64,000 bases of DNA from a virus, in the IMG/VR virus record IMGVR_UViG_3300010397_000001, positions 1-64,000 of that record. One strand, 5' to 3'. The position numbers were made by a program, and so were the translations under genes. Positions 25,034 through 32,644 of the stretch are shown in pieces. The notes beneath the pieces were generated by a model. It made no database searches. It was not told the DNA's origin and saw only the letters and a list, made by a program, of their open reading frames with translations. Position 1 is the stretch's first letter, and the number at the start of each line of letters is the position of its first letter.

Positions 25034-25345
25034 ATGCGGGGTAAGCAGGATCACCAGCCGCCTGCTCGTACACAGCAGGAACCGCTGGACAACACCAGCA
25101 ACTACATCGCTGAGCAGATCGAGGTATGGCGGAAGACCGGTCAACTGATCCACCCCGAAACCGCGATGGAGATCGCCGCGTGGTGGCAGATGCCAAGCAA
25201 CAGCTTCAGCCAGTTTGCCTCTACCGGTCACATCGCAAGTGACCTCATTCAGACCGTGAAGGATCAAATGGAGGTGGCTCCAGAAGCGTCGCCCCACACC
25301 CAGGAGTTGTCAGCGCTCCTGGCCTATCTGGAAGCGTGTAGCTGA
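25034..25345 (+). CDS. Hypothetical protein
   Basis: 103 aa from ATG 25034 (GGAG 6 bases upstream); GTG 25022 is an alternative start. Mostly helical (NYIAEQIEVWRKTGQLIHPETAMEIAAWW). No domain recognised. Confidence 0.62.
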   Translation: MRGKQDHQPPARTQQEPLDNTSNYIAEQIEVWRKTGQLIHPETAMEIAAWWQMPSNSFSQFASTGHIASDLIQTVKDQMEVAPEASPHTQELSALLAYLEACS

Positions 25346-25373
25346 TGATGATGTACCACTACAGAATCGGAGA

Positions 25374-26153
25374 ATGAACGTGGCACGGAAGAACCGGACG
25401 GACGCCGTCAAGCGCGCCGCTCAGTATCAGGGTTCGTCGACCGTCGTGCGTGGTGCGAAGCGTGCACCCCACGAACACACCCTCTCGTTCATCCGGGGCC
25501 GGCAGCGGTGCACCACCTGCCCCCACGTCGAGCCGCGTCCGAAGGTGGCGACCAACAACCTGGCCTTCGGCCAAGCCTTCACCGACGCCTTGGGCGAGTT
25601 CGACAAGGCAGCCAAAAGGATCGGCGACGGCTTCAAAGACATCTCTGCGCAGATCCTCAAGAGCAGCAAGAAGGAAGTCGTCACCATCGACTTCCTCACC
25701 ATGTCGAAGCGATTCCCGGAAGAAATCTCTATCGGCTTCAACGACTCGTTGCCGCACCGCGAACCGACTGACACGCCCGCCCCTACGGCCGACGTCGACC
25801 CGGAGACGCTGTACGCCATCGTTGACAAGCTGAAGACCGACGACCAGATCGGTGAGGCGAAGAGTGAGCCGACGCCGGCCGACATCGAGGCCGCCGTGCC
25901 GCTCGTCGCACCGGTGGTCGTTCAGACGTCCTTCCCCACGGAGCAGCAGACCCGCGAGACGATGATCCTCCACTTCACTAACCAGCCGGACTCTGCCATG
26001 CGTGACGAGTTGGTGCAGACCGTTCAGTGGCTGAACCTGCACGGGTTCAACTTCAAACTGACCTCGAAGACGAACAAGTCGCAACTGTGGGCGTGGATCC
26101 GCGAGGCACGCGCCACGGTGCAGGACACCAACGTTCCGCAGGACGACGCGTGA
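25374..26153 (+). CDS. Hypothetical protein
   Basis: 259 aa from ATG 25374; GTG 25380 is better spaced from the GGAG site and may be the true start. The N-terminus is basic with CTTC near residue 47. The middle has FGQAFTDALGEFDKAAKRIGDGFKDISAQI, and the end HGFNFKLTSKTNKSQLWAWIREAR looks like a small helical DNA-binding element. Function unknown. The 3' end overlaps the PASTA gene by 4 bases. Confidence 0.65.
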   Translation: MNVARKNRTDAVKRAAQYQGSSTVVRGAKRAPHEHTLSFIRGRQRCTTCPHVEPRPKVATNNLAFGQAFTDALGEFDKAAKRIGDGFKDISAQILKSSKKEVVTIDFLTMSKRFPEEISIGFNDSLPHREPTDTPAPTADVDPETLYAIVDKLKTDDQIGEAKSEPTPADIEAAVPLVAPVVVQTSFPTEQQTRETMILHFTNQPDSAMRDELVQTVQWLNLHGFNFKLTSKTNKSQLWAWIREARATVQDTNVPQDDA

Positions 26154-26596
26154 ACGAAACTCGCGCAAAATTCGGTGCCCTGATCCCCTTCGCTATCGTG
26201 GTCGTCGCCATCATGGTCGGATGGTGGTTGATTCCGCCGCTGTCTCCGACGCAGGCCGACGTTAACATGCCGTTGCACTACCAGGTGTCTTCTGTGCCGT
26301 CTACGGCCGGCAGCGACGCTCTGGTGCCGTCTATGCGCCCCACCACTGTGACGGCAGTGATGCCCAACCTGGTGGGGATGGACGTACCCACCGCGCAGGG
26401 GCACATGAAGACCCTCGGCTTCACACGCGTTCTGTTCATGTCGAACGACTCGACTCTCCGATCGATCGACACACCGCAGAACTGGATCGTCGACACTCAG
26501 CAGTTCACAGCCGGCGAACCCATCTGGGTGGACGAGCTGATTACGATTGAGTGCCGGTGGAAAAACTGGGGGCTGGAATCCCCCACCAAGAAGTGA
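26150..26596 (+). CDS. Single-pass membrane protein with a PASTA domain
   Basis: 148 aa. One N-terminal hydrophobic helix (about residues 9-28) is followed by a linker and a PASTA domain beginning VMPNLVGMDVPTAQGHMKTLGF and running to the end. PASTA domains bind peptidoglycan or muropeptides and occur in PknB kinases and class A/B PBPs of actinobacteria. As a type II membrane protein it would place the domain outside the cytoplasm. GTG 26150 overlaps the previous stop (GTGA). First gene of the envelope cluster. Confidence 0.82.
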   Translation: MNETRAKFGALIPFAIVVVAIMVGWWLIPPLSPTQADVNMPLHYQVSSVPSTAGSDALVPSMRPTTVTAVMPNLVGMDVPTAQGHMKTLGFTRVLFMSNDSTLRSIDTPQNWIVDTQQFTAGEPIWVDELITIECRWKNWGLESPTKK

Positions 26597-26628
26597 CCGT
26601 GGCAAACCAACACAGGAGGACGTAACCA

Positions 26629-26793
26629 GTGAGTGGCGGCAAGTTGCCCGTGACCGGGCTCAGCACAATCATGGTCGGTGGTGTCGCGATCAACCAGGTG
26701 AACTTGGCTCTGATCGCCGTGGGCATCGTCATCGTCGGAGCGGTACTCTACCGCTTCGGCTGGCGCCGCCGGAAGCCGATCAGTTCTCGGTGA
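26629..26793 (+). CDS. 54-aa stand-alone LPxTG-type sorting-signal protein
   Basis: The protein begins MSGGKLPVTGLSTIMVGG and continues with a hydrophobic helix (about residues 22-42) and a basic RRRK end. LPVTG at residues 6-10, a transmembrane helix and a positive tail are exactly the parts of a sortase cell-wall sorting signal, but with no exported cargo in front. AGGAGG lies 9 bases before GTG 26629. The stop overlaps the glycosyltransferase GTG (GTGA), so the two are co-translated. It could be a sortase decoy, an assembly factor or simply a small TM subunit. Confidence 0.75.
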   Translation: MSGGKLPVTGLSTIMVGGVAINQVNLALIAVGIVIVGAVLYRFGWRRRKPISSR

Positions 26794-28283
26794 CCTATAG
26801 GGCATGGATGGTGCGGCGTCGTGCATTGCTCGGCGCCGCTCTTCTTGTAATGGCAGGTGCTGGTTGGTCATACCGACACATCCAGTCGACCATTCAAGAG
26901 GTAAATGGCAACGGATCACAGTACGGGCTGATCTTCACCTTCGCCTTTGTGATCCTGGTGTGGCAGACGTTCCTCTGCTATCGCGAAAAGCCGTGGCGGG
27001 CGAATGCCGCGCAGCAGCAGATCCTCAACGCCATGCGTATCGGTGTGGTCGTTCCCGTCTACAACGAGGACCCCGCAGCGCTGCGACACTGCCTGGCGTC
27101 GCTGATCGATCAGAGCCGACCATTCAACATGATCTACGTCGTGGATGACGGCTCGACGAAAGTGGACTACGCGCAGGAAGGGGTGATCACCTGGTTCAAG
27201 CTCGCGTGCAAGCGCGCTGGCATTCCGTGTGCGTGGGCTGTGAAGGGCAATGGCGGAAAGCGGTCCGCTCAGGGCGTGGCGTTCATGAACGCAGACGTAG
27301 ACCTGTGGGCGACGTCTGACTCAGACAGCATCTGGGCGCCCAACGCACTTCACGAGTTACAGATACCGTTCCGAGACACACGGGTGTTCAGCGTGGCCGG
27401 CATTGTGGTGGCGCTGAACAACACGAAGAACCTACTCGCCCGGGTAACCGATCTGTGGTTCGTTACCGGACAGTTGATCGACCGCTCAGCGATGTCAACG
27501 ATGGGTTCGGTGTTGGTCAACAGCGGACCCATCGCCATGTACCGCTCCGAGGTCATCATGAAGAATCTCGACGGCTATCTCAACGAGACGTTCTTCAAGT
27601 GGAAGATCGAGATGAGCGATGACTCGCTGCTGACGCTGTACGCGCTTCAGGAAGGGAAGGCTGTACAGCAGCCGACAGCGTTCGCGTTCACTCTGATGCC
27701 GGAAACTCTGAACCATCACGTACGCCAGTACCTCCGATGGATGCGCGGTGCGTTCATTCGGTCGGCCTGGCGGTTCAAGTACCTGCCGCTGAAAACCTAC
27801 GCGTTCTGGGGTCATCTGCTGGGGTGGATCCAGATGCTGATGAGCACCGTCATCTTCGTGACGTTGTTCTTCGTTCAGCCGGTGAAGTCAGGCCAGTACT
27901 TGTCGGCCTGGCCGTACCTGCTCAGCATCCCGATCCTGATCGGCTACGCCCAGTCTCTGAGGTACCTGGCTATTCGTCGCAGTGACCAGACGTTGTGGTC
28001 ACAGTTGTTCACGGTGGCACTGACACCTCTTGCCACGGTGTGGGCTTTCTTCGGACTCAGGATCATCCGGTGGTACGCCATGTGCACGCCCACGGTCGGT
28101 GGTTGGGGCACTCGGGAGAACATCGAGTTGACCATGGGTGGTGGCGCCGAACCAAGTGCACCGCAAGTCGAGGTGCGCCGTATCGTTCCGTGGTACGCGG
28201 ACCCTGATCGAACGGTGGTCCTGGCAGGCAGCCGTGCGGCCGCGCAACCGACCATCTACGGGCGCCACAGGGCCGCTGAATAG
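26790..28283 (+). CDS. Processive family-2 glycosyltransferase (hyaluronan/cellulose-synthase type)
   Basis: 497 aa from GTG 26790. Two N-terminal TM helices, then the GT2 core with VPVYNEDPAALRHCLASLIDQ, VDDGST, the DSDS metal motif and QYLRWMRGA, the QxxRW product-binding motif of processive synthases. At least three C-terminal TM helices follow. Such enzymes polymerise a sugar and extrude it through their own channel. The phage copy probably makes or decorates an envelope polysaccharide. An in-frame ATG at 26808 is an alternative start, but the GTGA overlap favours 26790. Confidence 0.88.
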   Translation: MTYRAWMVRRRALLGAALLVMAGAGWSYRHIQSTIQEVNGNGSQYGLIFTFAFVILVWQTFLCYREKPWRANAAQQQILNAMRIGVVVPVYNEDPAALRHCLASLIDQSRPFNMIYVVDDGSTKVDYAQEGVITWFKLACKRAGIPCAWAVKGNGGKRSAQGVAFMNADVDLWATSDSDSIWAPNALHELQIPFRDTRVFSVAGIVVALNNTKNLLARVTDLWFVTGQLIDRSAMSTMGSVLVNSGPIAMYRSEVIMKNLDGYLNETFFKWKIEMSDDSLLTLYALQEGKAVQQPTAFAFTLMPETLNHHVRQYLRWMRGAFIRSAWRFKYLPLKTYAFWGHLLGWIQMLMSTVIFVTLFFVQPVKSGQYLSAWPYLLSIPILIGYAQSLRYLAIRRSDQTLWSQLFTVALTPLATVWAFFGLRIIRWYAMCTPTVGGWGTRENIELTMGGGAEPSAPQVEVRRIVPWYADPDRTVVLAGSRAAAQPTIYGRHRAAE

Positions 28284-28326
28284 CCCAGGGTAGGGGCGAA
28301 CTACCCAACGTCAAGATGATCTACGC

Positions 28327-28351
28327 AGGGGCCTCTACAGGCCCCTTTCTT
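28327..28351 (+). terminator. Intrinsic terminator of the glycosyltransferase operon
   Basis: AGGGGCCT (28327-28334) pairs with AGGCCCCT (28339-28346), 4-base loop, followed by TTCTT. The palindrome TTCAGTTCATGAATTGAA (28360-28377) follows at once, upstream of the lipoprotein gene. Confidence 0.8.
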
Positions 28352-28359
28352 AACGTTCG

Positions 28360-28377
28360 TTCAGTTCATGAATTGAA
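28360..28377. promoter_or_regulatory. TTCA...TGAA palindrome, possible operator
   Basis: TTCAGTTCATGAATTGAA is an 18-base near-perfect palindrome between a terminator and the start of the lipoprotein gene. It is the longest member of a family of TTCA-centred palindromes found in many leaders of this window. Confidence 0.45.
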
Positions 28378-28402
28378 GTCGGACAGAAGGGTCATTCAGG
28401 AC

Positions 28403-28735
28403 ATGAACAAAACCAGGTTGACGCTTGCAACGTTGGTGGTCGGTGCCGTGGTTTCTCTCACGGCTGGCTGCGGCGGTGGGAACGCGACGAGTGCAGATGT
28501 GACCGGCGTGACGGCGGTGAAGCCGGATGTGATCGAGGCATACAGCAATATCGACGGCTACCCCAACATCGTGGTGCTCTGCATCCACAAGGTGGCCTTC
28601 GCAACCACGCAGCGAAACGCCGGCCAGAACTTTGTCCGCGTACCGGAGCTGGACGTGACGCTGTGCCACGGCACACCATCCCCTTACAACCTCAACACGC
28701 CGAACGACGGCGCACCGCGACCGGCGTCAAGCTGA
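28403..28735 (+). CDS. Lipoprotein
   Basis: 110 aa. The N-terminus is a lipoprotein signal: MNKTR, a hydrophobic stretch and the lipobox LTAGC, with Cys near residue 24 followed by GGGNATS. The mature part is small with two further Cys. It should sit on the outer face of the cytoplasmic membrane, as do many superinfection-exclusion lipoproteins of phages. ATG 28403 is chosen because it begins the signal; an earlier in-frame ATG would bury it. Confidence 0.8.
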   Translation: MNKTRLTLATLVVGAVVSLTAGCGGGNATSADVTGVTAVKPDVIEAYSNIDGYPNIVVLCIHKVAFATTQRNAGQNFVRVPELDVTLCHGTPSPYNLNTPNDGAPRPASS

Positions 28736-28893
28736 TGACAGAAGAGGAGTTAGCCAAACGCTTGAAGGCCGCACAGCCGGACGCACCTCAGCCGAAACAG
28801 TCGCGATGCAGCGGCTGCTATGACTCATTCAGTGGGCCGTGGTGTGAGAACTGTGACCAGTGGCCGTGTGTCTGCACGGACGACGCCAGCTAG
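28735..28893 (+). CDS. Small zinc-finger protein
   Basis: 52 aa starting MTEEELAKRLKAAQPD. CSGCYDSFSGPWCENC and a final PCVC give six Cys for a zinc site. ATG overlaps the lipoprotein stop by one base. Hairpin GGGGCA/TGCCCC (28903-28928) follows. Confidence 0.65.
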   Translation: MTEEELAKRLKAAQPDAPQPKQSRCSGCYDSFSGPWCENCDQWPCVCTDDAS

Positions 28894-28959
28894 CGTCTGC
28901 TCGGGGCATCGGCGGGTGTCGGTGCCCCCTGCTGTCGATTAGGTGGTGAGGGCGTCGAT

Positions 28960-29205
28960 CTGTACTACATCTATTTCCGTGTGGTTGGCGGCTACATTCA
29001 TGTAGTAAAAGCGCGAACGAGAGATCAAGCGCTTAACATGATTGCGCCAGTAAACGCATCTGGCGGAGCCAAGTTGTTCTTTGGATTGCCTACCTACCAA
29101 GAGGCAATGGCGTACATAGAAAGGCTGTCAGGGGATGAGCAAGTGGTTCACGGTTCACAGCCACACCAAGTTCAGCGTGATCGACGGGATGACCTCCCCA
29201 CGTGA
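28960..29205 (+). CDS. Hypothetical protein, possible CTG start
   Basis: Protein-like sequence begins YYIYFRVVGGYIHVVKARTRDQA, but no ATG, GTG or TTG precedes YYIYF in frame. CTG 28960 lies 9 bases after AGGTGGTGAGG and is the best start. The alternative GTG 28981 would remove the first strand. About 81 aa; the last 71 bases overlap the polymerase gene. No family recognised. Confidence 0.5.
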   Translation: MYYIYFRVVGGYIHVVKARTRDQALNMIAPVNASGGAKLFFGLPTYQEAMAYIERLSGDEQVVHGSQPHQVQRDRRDDLPT

Positions 29206-31891
29206 CATGGTGGACAAGGCCGCAGCACTCGGTTACCCGGGGCTCGGCATCATCGATCACGGGAACATGGCCGCCACCGTCCAGCTCTACACGCATGCCA
29301 AGAAGCGTGGCATCTTGCCTTACCCTGGCTTCGAGGGATACATCGTCGATCCCAACGCTGATGATCCGATGGCCGGCACCAACGCCAGGTTCCACATTGG
29401 ACTGCTCGCACTTGACTTCATCGGGTACAAGGCGCTTGTTCGGTTCAACAGTCTTTCGCATACGAGGCCGCGGTTCAACAGGTTTCCTCGCTTGACGGTC
29501 AACGACCTCGCGCAGCTGGGTGATGAAGCCGGTGAACATGTTGTACTCCTTACCGGCTGTTACTTCGGCTTGTTGCAGCAACGACTGACCAGCGAGGGGC
29601 TGAAGCCGGCACAGCGTGTGCTGAAGTTCTACGCCAAGCACTTCCCACATACCTTCGTGGAGTTGCAAAACCACGGCATCACGCACAACGACGGCGGGGC
29701 GATAGCCGATGACGACGAGATGGTCAGCGAGTTGGTAGCCATGGCGGAGCACGCGGGGCTACCGACCATCATCACGTCGGACAGCCACTACACGGACCAG
29801 CGCCAGAAAGTCGCTCACGCAATGATGAAGCAGATGGTCTACGGTGGGGCAGAGGACGCCTTCCCCGGTGACAGCATGCATCTCCCGTCCGCTGACTGGA
29901 TCCGTGGTTACTTCCCCCGCGATGTGTGGCGTAAGGCGTTGGAGTCCAACAAGTGGCTGATCGAGAATCACCGCCTGGTCATCCCGCAGCTCGATGCTTA
30001 CAGGGCTTACCTGCCCAAGGTGACCACCAAGGACCCGAACAGAGTGCTGGCCAAGCTGTGTTACGCGGCGCTCGACAAGATGGAGCTGAAGCCGGCACAG
30101 TACAAGAAACGTTTTAACGCGCTGAACAATGAGCTGTCCGTTATCAAGGACGTGGGACAGGCCAACTACTTCCTCATCGTGCAGAAGATCATTCAGTATT
30201 GCAAGGAAAAGGGGATCTGTGTCGAGGCTCGTGGTTCGGCCAACGGGTCGTTCGTGTGCTACCTGCTCGGCATCATCTCGGTCGACTCGGTGACGTGGGA
30301 TCTGTGGTTCGAGCGGTTCCTGTCGCGTGACCGCATCAAGCCGCCGGACGTCGACATCGATGTAGAGGATGAACGACGTGACGAGCTGGTGCGCTGGATC
30401 GGTACGCAGTGGCCGACTCTGCGAATCGGGTCGTGGGGCGCGCTTGGTTCATCGGCCGACAACCCTGAGCGTGGTTCAGTGCTGGTGTCCTACGTGTCGT
30501 ACCTTCGGCGTCTGTGCGAGGCGAAGGCGCGTGACATCATCACACAGCGCGGGGGTCGGGCATCCGAGATAGGCCCCTACTCGCACGCCTTGTTCGCTAA
30601 CAGATATGGCAAGGTCGAGAGCATCGAAGATATCGCGCGGATCAACATTGAGCACTACCAAGCGATTCGAGAGCTAGCCGACATGGGCAGCGTCTACAAG
30701 TCGTACGGCAAGCACGCTGCCGGCGTACTCCTGGGGACAGACGAGCTACCGATCGCCGATGTCATCCCCTCGATGCTGATCGCATCGTCCGATTCACTGG
30801 TGACACAGTTCGACATGGACGACGTGGAGCAGTGGGGGCTCCAGAAGCTTGACATCCTGGGCCAGGCAACGCTGACCGTCATGCGCCGATGCCAGGAGAT
30901 GATTGGTCGTCCTGACCCCACAGACTTCGAGTGGATCCCCAACGACGACAAGGATGCGTGCCGGATCCTGCGCGAAGGCAAGACAGACAACGGCATCTTT
31001 CACTTCGAGGGATGGACGAAAGCCAAGGGCGGGCAGGAACTGGGCATCAAGTCCACAAAGGACGCCATCGTTGCTGGTGCCTTGTACATGCCTGGAGTAG
31101 ATGAAGTCAGCAAGTCGCAGTACCTCCGCTCTCGCAAAGATCCGGCCTACAAGCAGAAGCTCATGCAGAGGGCCAGAAACACCCACCAGATCGTCGCTGA
31201 CGTGTTGGCGGAAACGAATGGTGTCATGGTGTACCAGGAGCACCCGCTAGTGATCCTGCGACGCCTGGGGATGTCGATTGAGTCCATCAACACGCTTTAC
31301 AAGATCTTGAAGGACAGCGGTAGTGGTGCCATCGAGCGCAACAAGGACCGGCTGACGTCGATCCGCGCTGAGTACGACAAGGTGTGCCTGGCCGAAGGAG
31401 TAAACGACCACGATGGATTGTGGCACGCCATCATCGGGTTCCAGTCTTATGGCTTCAACAAGTCTCACGCTACTGGCTACGGCATCCGGTCCTACCGGTG
31501 CGCGTACCTAAAGGCGCACTACACGCTGGAGTTCATGACGGCACTGTTGTCCGTGTGGGCCGGCAGGGACAAAGAGGTGCTGTACGCCAGGGAAGCCCGG
31601 AGGGTCGGTCTGCGGCTGCTACCTCCGCATGTCAACATCAGCGGAGCATCGTGGACCATCGACCGCAAGTACAAGGCGATCAGGAAGGGTCTCGTGTCCA
31701 TCAAGGGCATCGGTGACACTTCGGCTGCTGAGATAGCGGCCAACGCGCCATACACCTCGATCACTGATCTGGTGACCAGATGCAGCGGTCGGGCGGTGTC
31801 CGGCGGCAACGAGTACATCAAGACCGGGAACATCAGTGGCAAGCTGTTCACACTCCTAGAAGCAGGAGCGCTTGACGGCTTGCCCAAGTAG
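29135..31891 (+). CDS. dnaE: DNA polymerase III alpha subunit (DnaE-like) with PHP domain
   Basis: 918 aa, shorter than cellular DnaE (about 1160). An N-terminal PHP domain has FTVHSHTKFSVIDGM and later HFGL..., SDSHYTDQ. The PolIII core has ARGSANGSFVCYLLGI and PDVDIDVEDERRDEL (about residues 404-418) with catalytic Asp. Then come VMVYQEHPLVILRRLG and the FNKSHATGYG thumb/fingers segment. A short C-terminal HhH-like SIKGIGDTSAAEIAANAPY remains, while the OB and tau-binding parts are absent. It is the phage replicative polymerase. ATG 29135 follows AGGGG. Confidence 0.92.
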   Translation: MSKWFTVHSHTKFSVIDGMTSPRDMVDKAAALGYPGLGIIDHGNMAATVQLYTHAKKRGILPYPGFEGYIVDPNADDPMAGTNARFHIGLLALDFIGYKALVRFNSLSHTRPRFNRFPRLTVNDLAQLGDEAGEHVVLLTGCYFGLLQQRLTSEGLKPAQRVLKFYAKHFPHTFVELQNHGITHNDGGAIADDDEMVSELVAMAEHAGLPTIITSDSHYTDQRQKVAHAMMKQMVYGGAEDAFPGDSMHLPSADWIRGYFPRDVWRKALESNKWLIENHRLVIPQLDAYRAYLPKVTTKDPNRVLAKLCYAALDKMELKPAQYKKRFNALNNELSVIKDVGQANYFLIVQKIIQYCKEKGICVEARGSANGSFVCYLLGIISVDSVTWDLWFERFLSRDRIKPPDVDIDVEDERRDELVRWIGTQWPTLRIGSWGALGSSADNPERGSVLVSYVSYLRRLCEAKARDIITQRGGRASEIGPYSHALFANRYGKVESIEDIARINIEHYQAIRELADMGSVYKSYGKHAAGVLLGTDELPIADVIPSMLIASSDSLVTQFDMDDVEQWGLQKLDILGQATLTVMRRCQEMIGRPDPTDFEWIPNDDKDACRILREGKTDNGIFHFEGWTKAKGGQELGIKSTKDAIVAGALYMPGVDEVSKSQYLRSRKDPAYKQKLMQRARNTHQIVADVLAETNGVMVYQEHPLVILRRLGMSIESINTLYKILKDSGSGAIERNKDRLTSIRAEYDKVCLAEGVNDHDGLWHAIIGFQSYGFNKSHATGYGIRSYRCAYLKAHYTLEFMTALLSVWAGRDKEVLYAREARRVGLRLLPPHVNISGASWTIDRKYKAIRKGLVSIKGIGDTSAAEIAANAPYTSITDLVTRCSGRAVSGGNEYIKTGNISGKLFTLLEAGALDGLPK

Positions 31892-31925
31892 ATGTTCAAT
31901 ACGTAAACGAAGGTGACGAGAGCAG

Positions 31926-31961
31926 GGCCGCCCATCTCCGGTGGGCGGCCTTCGTTGTTTT
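31926..31961 (+). terminator. Intrinsic terminator after DnaE
   Basis: GGCCGCCCA (31926-31934) pairs with TGGGCGGCC (31942-31950), 7-base loop, followed by TTCGTTGTTTT. The element TGTTCAATACGTAAACGAA lies between the dnaE stop and this hairpin and resembles one at 48090. Confidence 0.9.
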
Positions 31962-31974
31962 AGGAGGGAGCTAC

Positions 31975-32328
31975 ATGCCAGTCAGGCGGCCAGACCCATA
32001 CCCGAAGTCCTACGTCTCTACCTACTGCTGGAACATGTGGCTCCGCTGTACCCGTCGATCCCCCATAGCCAGCTTCAAGGGCAACTGTGTGCGTTGTCGT
32101 CGAGAAGGGATTCTCGGCTATGACCTACTGCATGCGGGTGACCTACGCCCCACCAACATCTTTTGCTTCAGAGCTGGCTGCTACAAGGGTGGTGCATATG
32201 AAGATAAAGAAATATCCCCCACCAGAAAGAGGATGGCACCGAAGGGCGGCGTGCCGCGACTTCGATCCGGCGATGTGGGATCTGGACGGCGAAAAGGTCG
32301 ACCACCCCATCGCTCAAGAGATATGTAA
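31975..32328 (+). CDS. Small Cys-containing protein overlapping whiB
   Basis: 117 aa from ATG 31975 with a strong AGGAGGGAG site. The N-terminal 75 residues (CWNMWLRCTRRSPIASFKGNCVRCRREG... FCFRAGCYKGG) look like a zinc-binding domain. The last 44 residues are low in complexity and overlap whiB in another frame by 131 bases, so they are probably a read-on tail. Function unknown. Confidence 0.6.
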   Translation: MPVRRPDPYPKSYVSTYCWNMWLRCTRRSPIASFKGNCVRCRREGILGYDLLHAGDLRPTNIFCFRAGCYKGGAYEDKEISPTRKRMAPKGGVPRLRSGDVGSGRRKGRPPHRSRDM

Positions 32329-32644
32329 CTCCGCCTGCCCTGTCCGTAGGGACTGTTTGCTCGACGCGTTGACCACATTGCATCAAACCGACCTTGGCCC
32401 CCGCTCCGATGTCGGTGTGATACGCGGTGGCATCAGGATGCGAGAAGGATGGAAGAGCCGTTCCATCTGTCTAATGTGCACACTGTATGTCTGCAACAGT
32501 GACACCCCCTCGATCTGTTATAGCTGTAGGAAGTACCGGCCGTGTGGAGGTGGCTGCGGTAGAGGTGTGTGGCGCCGAAGCTCAGCCAAGTACTGCGAGA
32601 CGTGTGAAAAAGAGATGGCCGAACGAGGAGAGCTTGCGGCATGA
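32198..32644 (+). CDS. WhiB-family protein with extra C-terminal zinc finger
   Basis: 148 aa. AACRDFDPAMWDL, then CNSACPVRRDC and DVGVIRGGI follow the WhiB plan of four Cys for a 4Fe-4S cluster and a Gly-rich turn. The second and third Cys are CX3C (C43, C47) rather than the usual CX2C. About 65 extra residues hold a second set of Cys (CLMC, CYSCRKYRPCGGGC, CETC). Wbl proteins bind sigma factor region 4 and DNA in actinobacteria, and phage copies can block host WhiB2. ATG 32198 follows AAGGGTGG. Confidence 0.85.
   Translation: MKIKKYPPPERGWHRRAACRDFDPAMWDLDGEKVDHPIAQEICNSACPVRRDCLLDALTTLHQTDLGPRSDVGVIRGGIRMREGWKSRSICLMCTLYVCNSDTPSICYSCRKYRPCGGGCGRGVWRRSSAKYCETCEKEMAERGELAA

Noticed and set aside
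25359-26168. 269-aa minus-strand frame
   Set aside because: Antisense to two well-placed + genes; composition dominated by Arg/Val/Leu and no start context.
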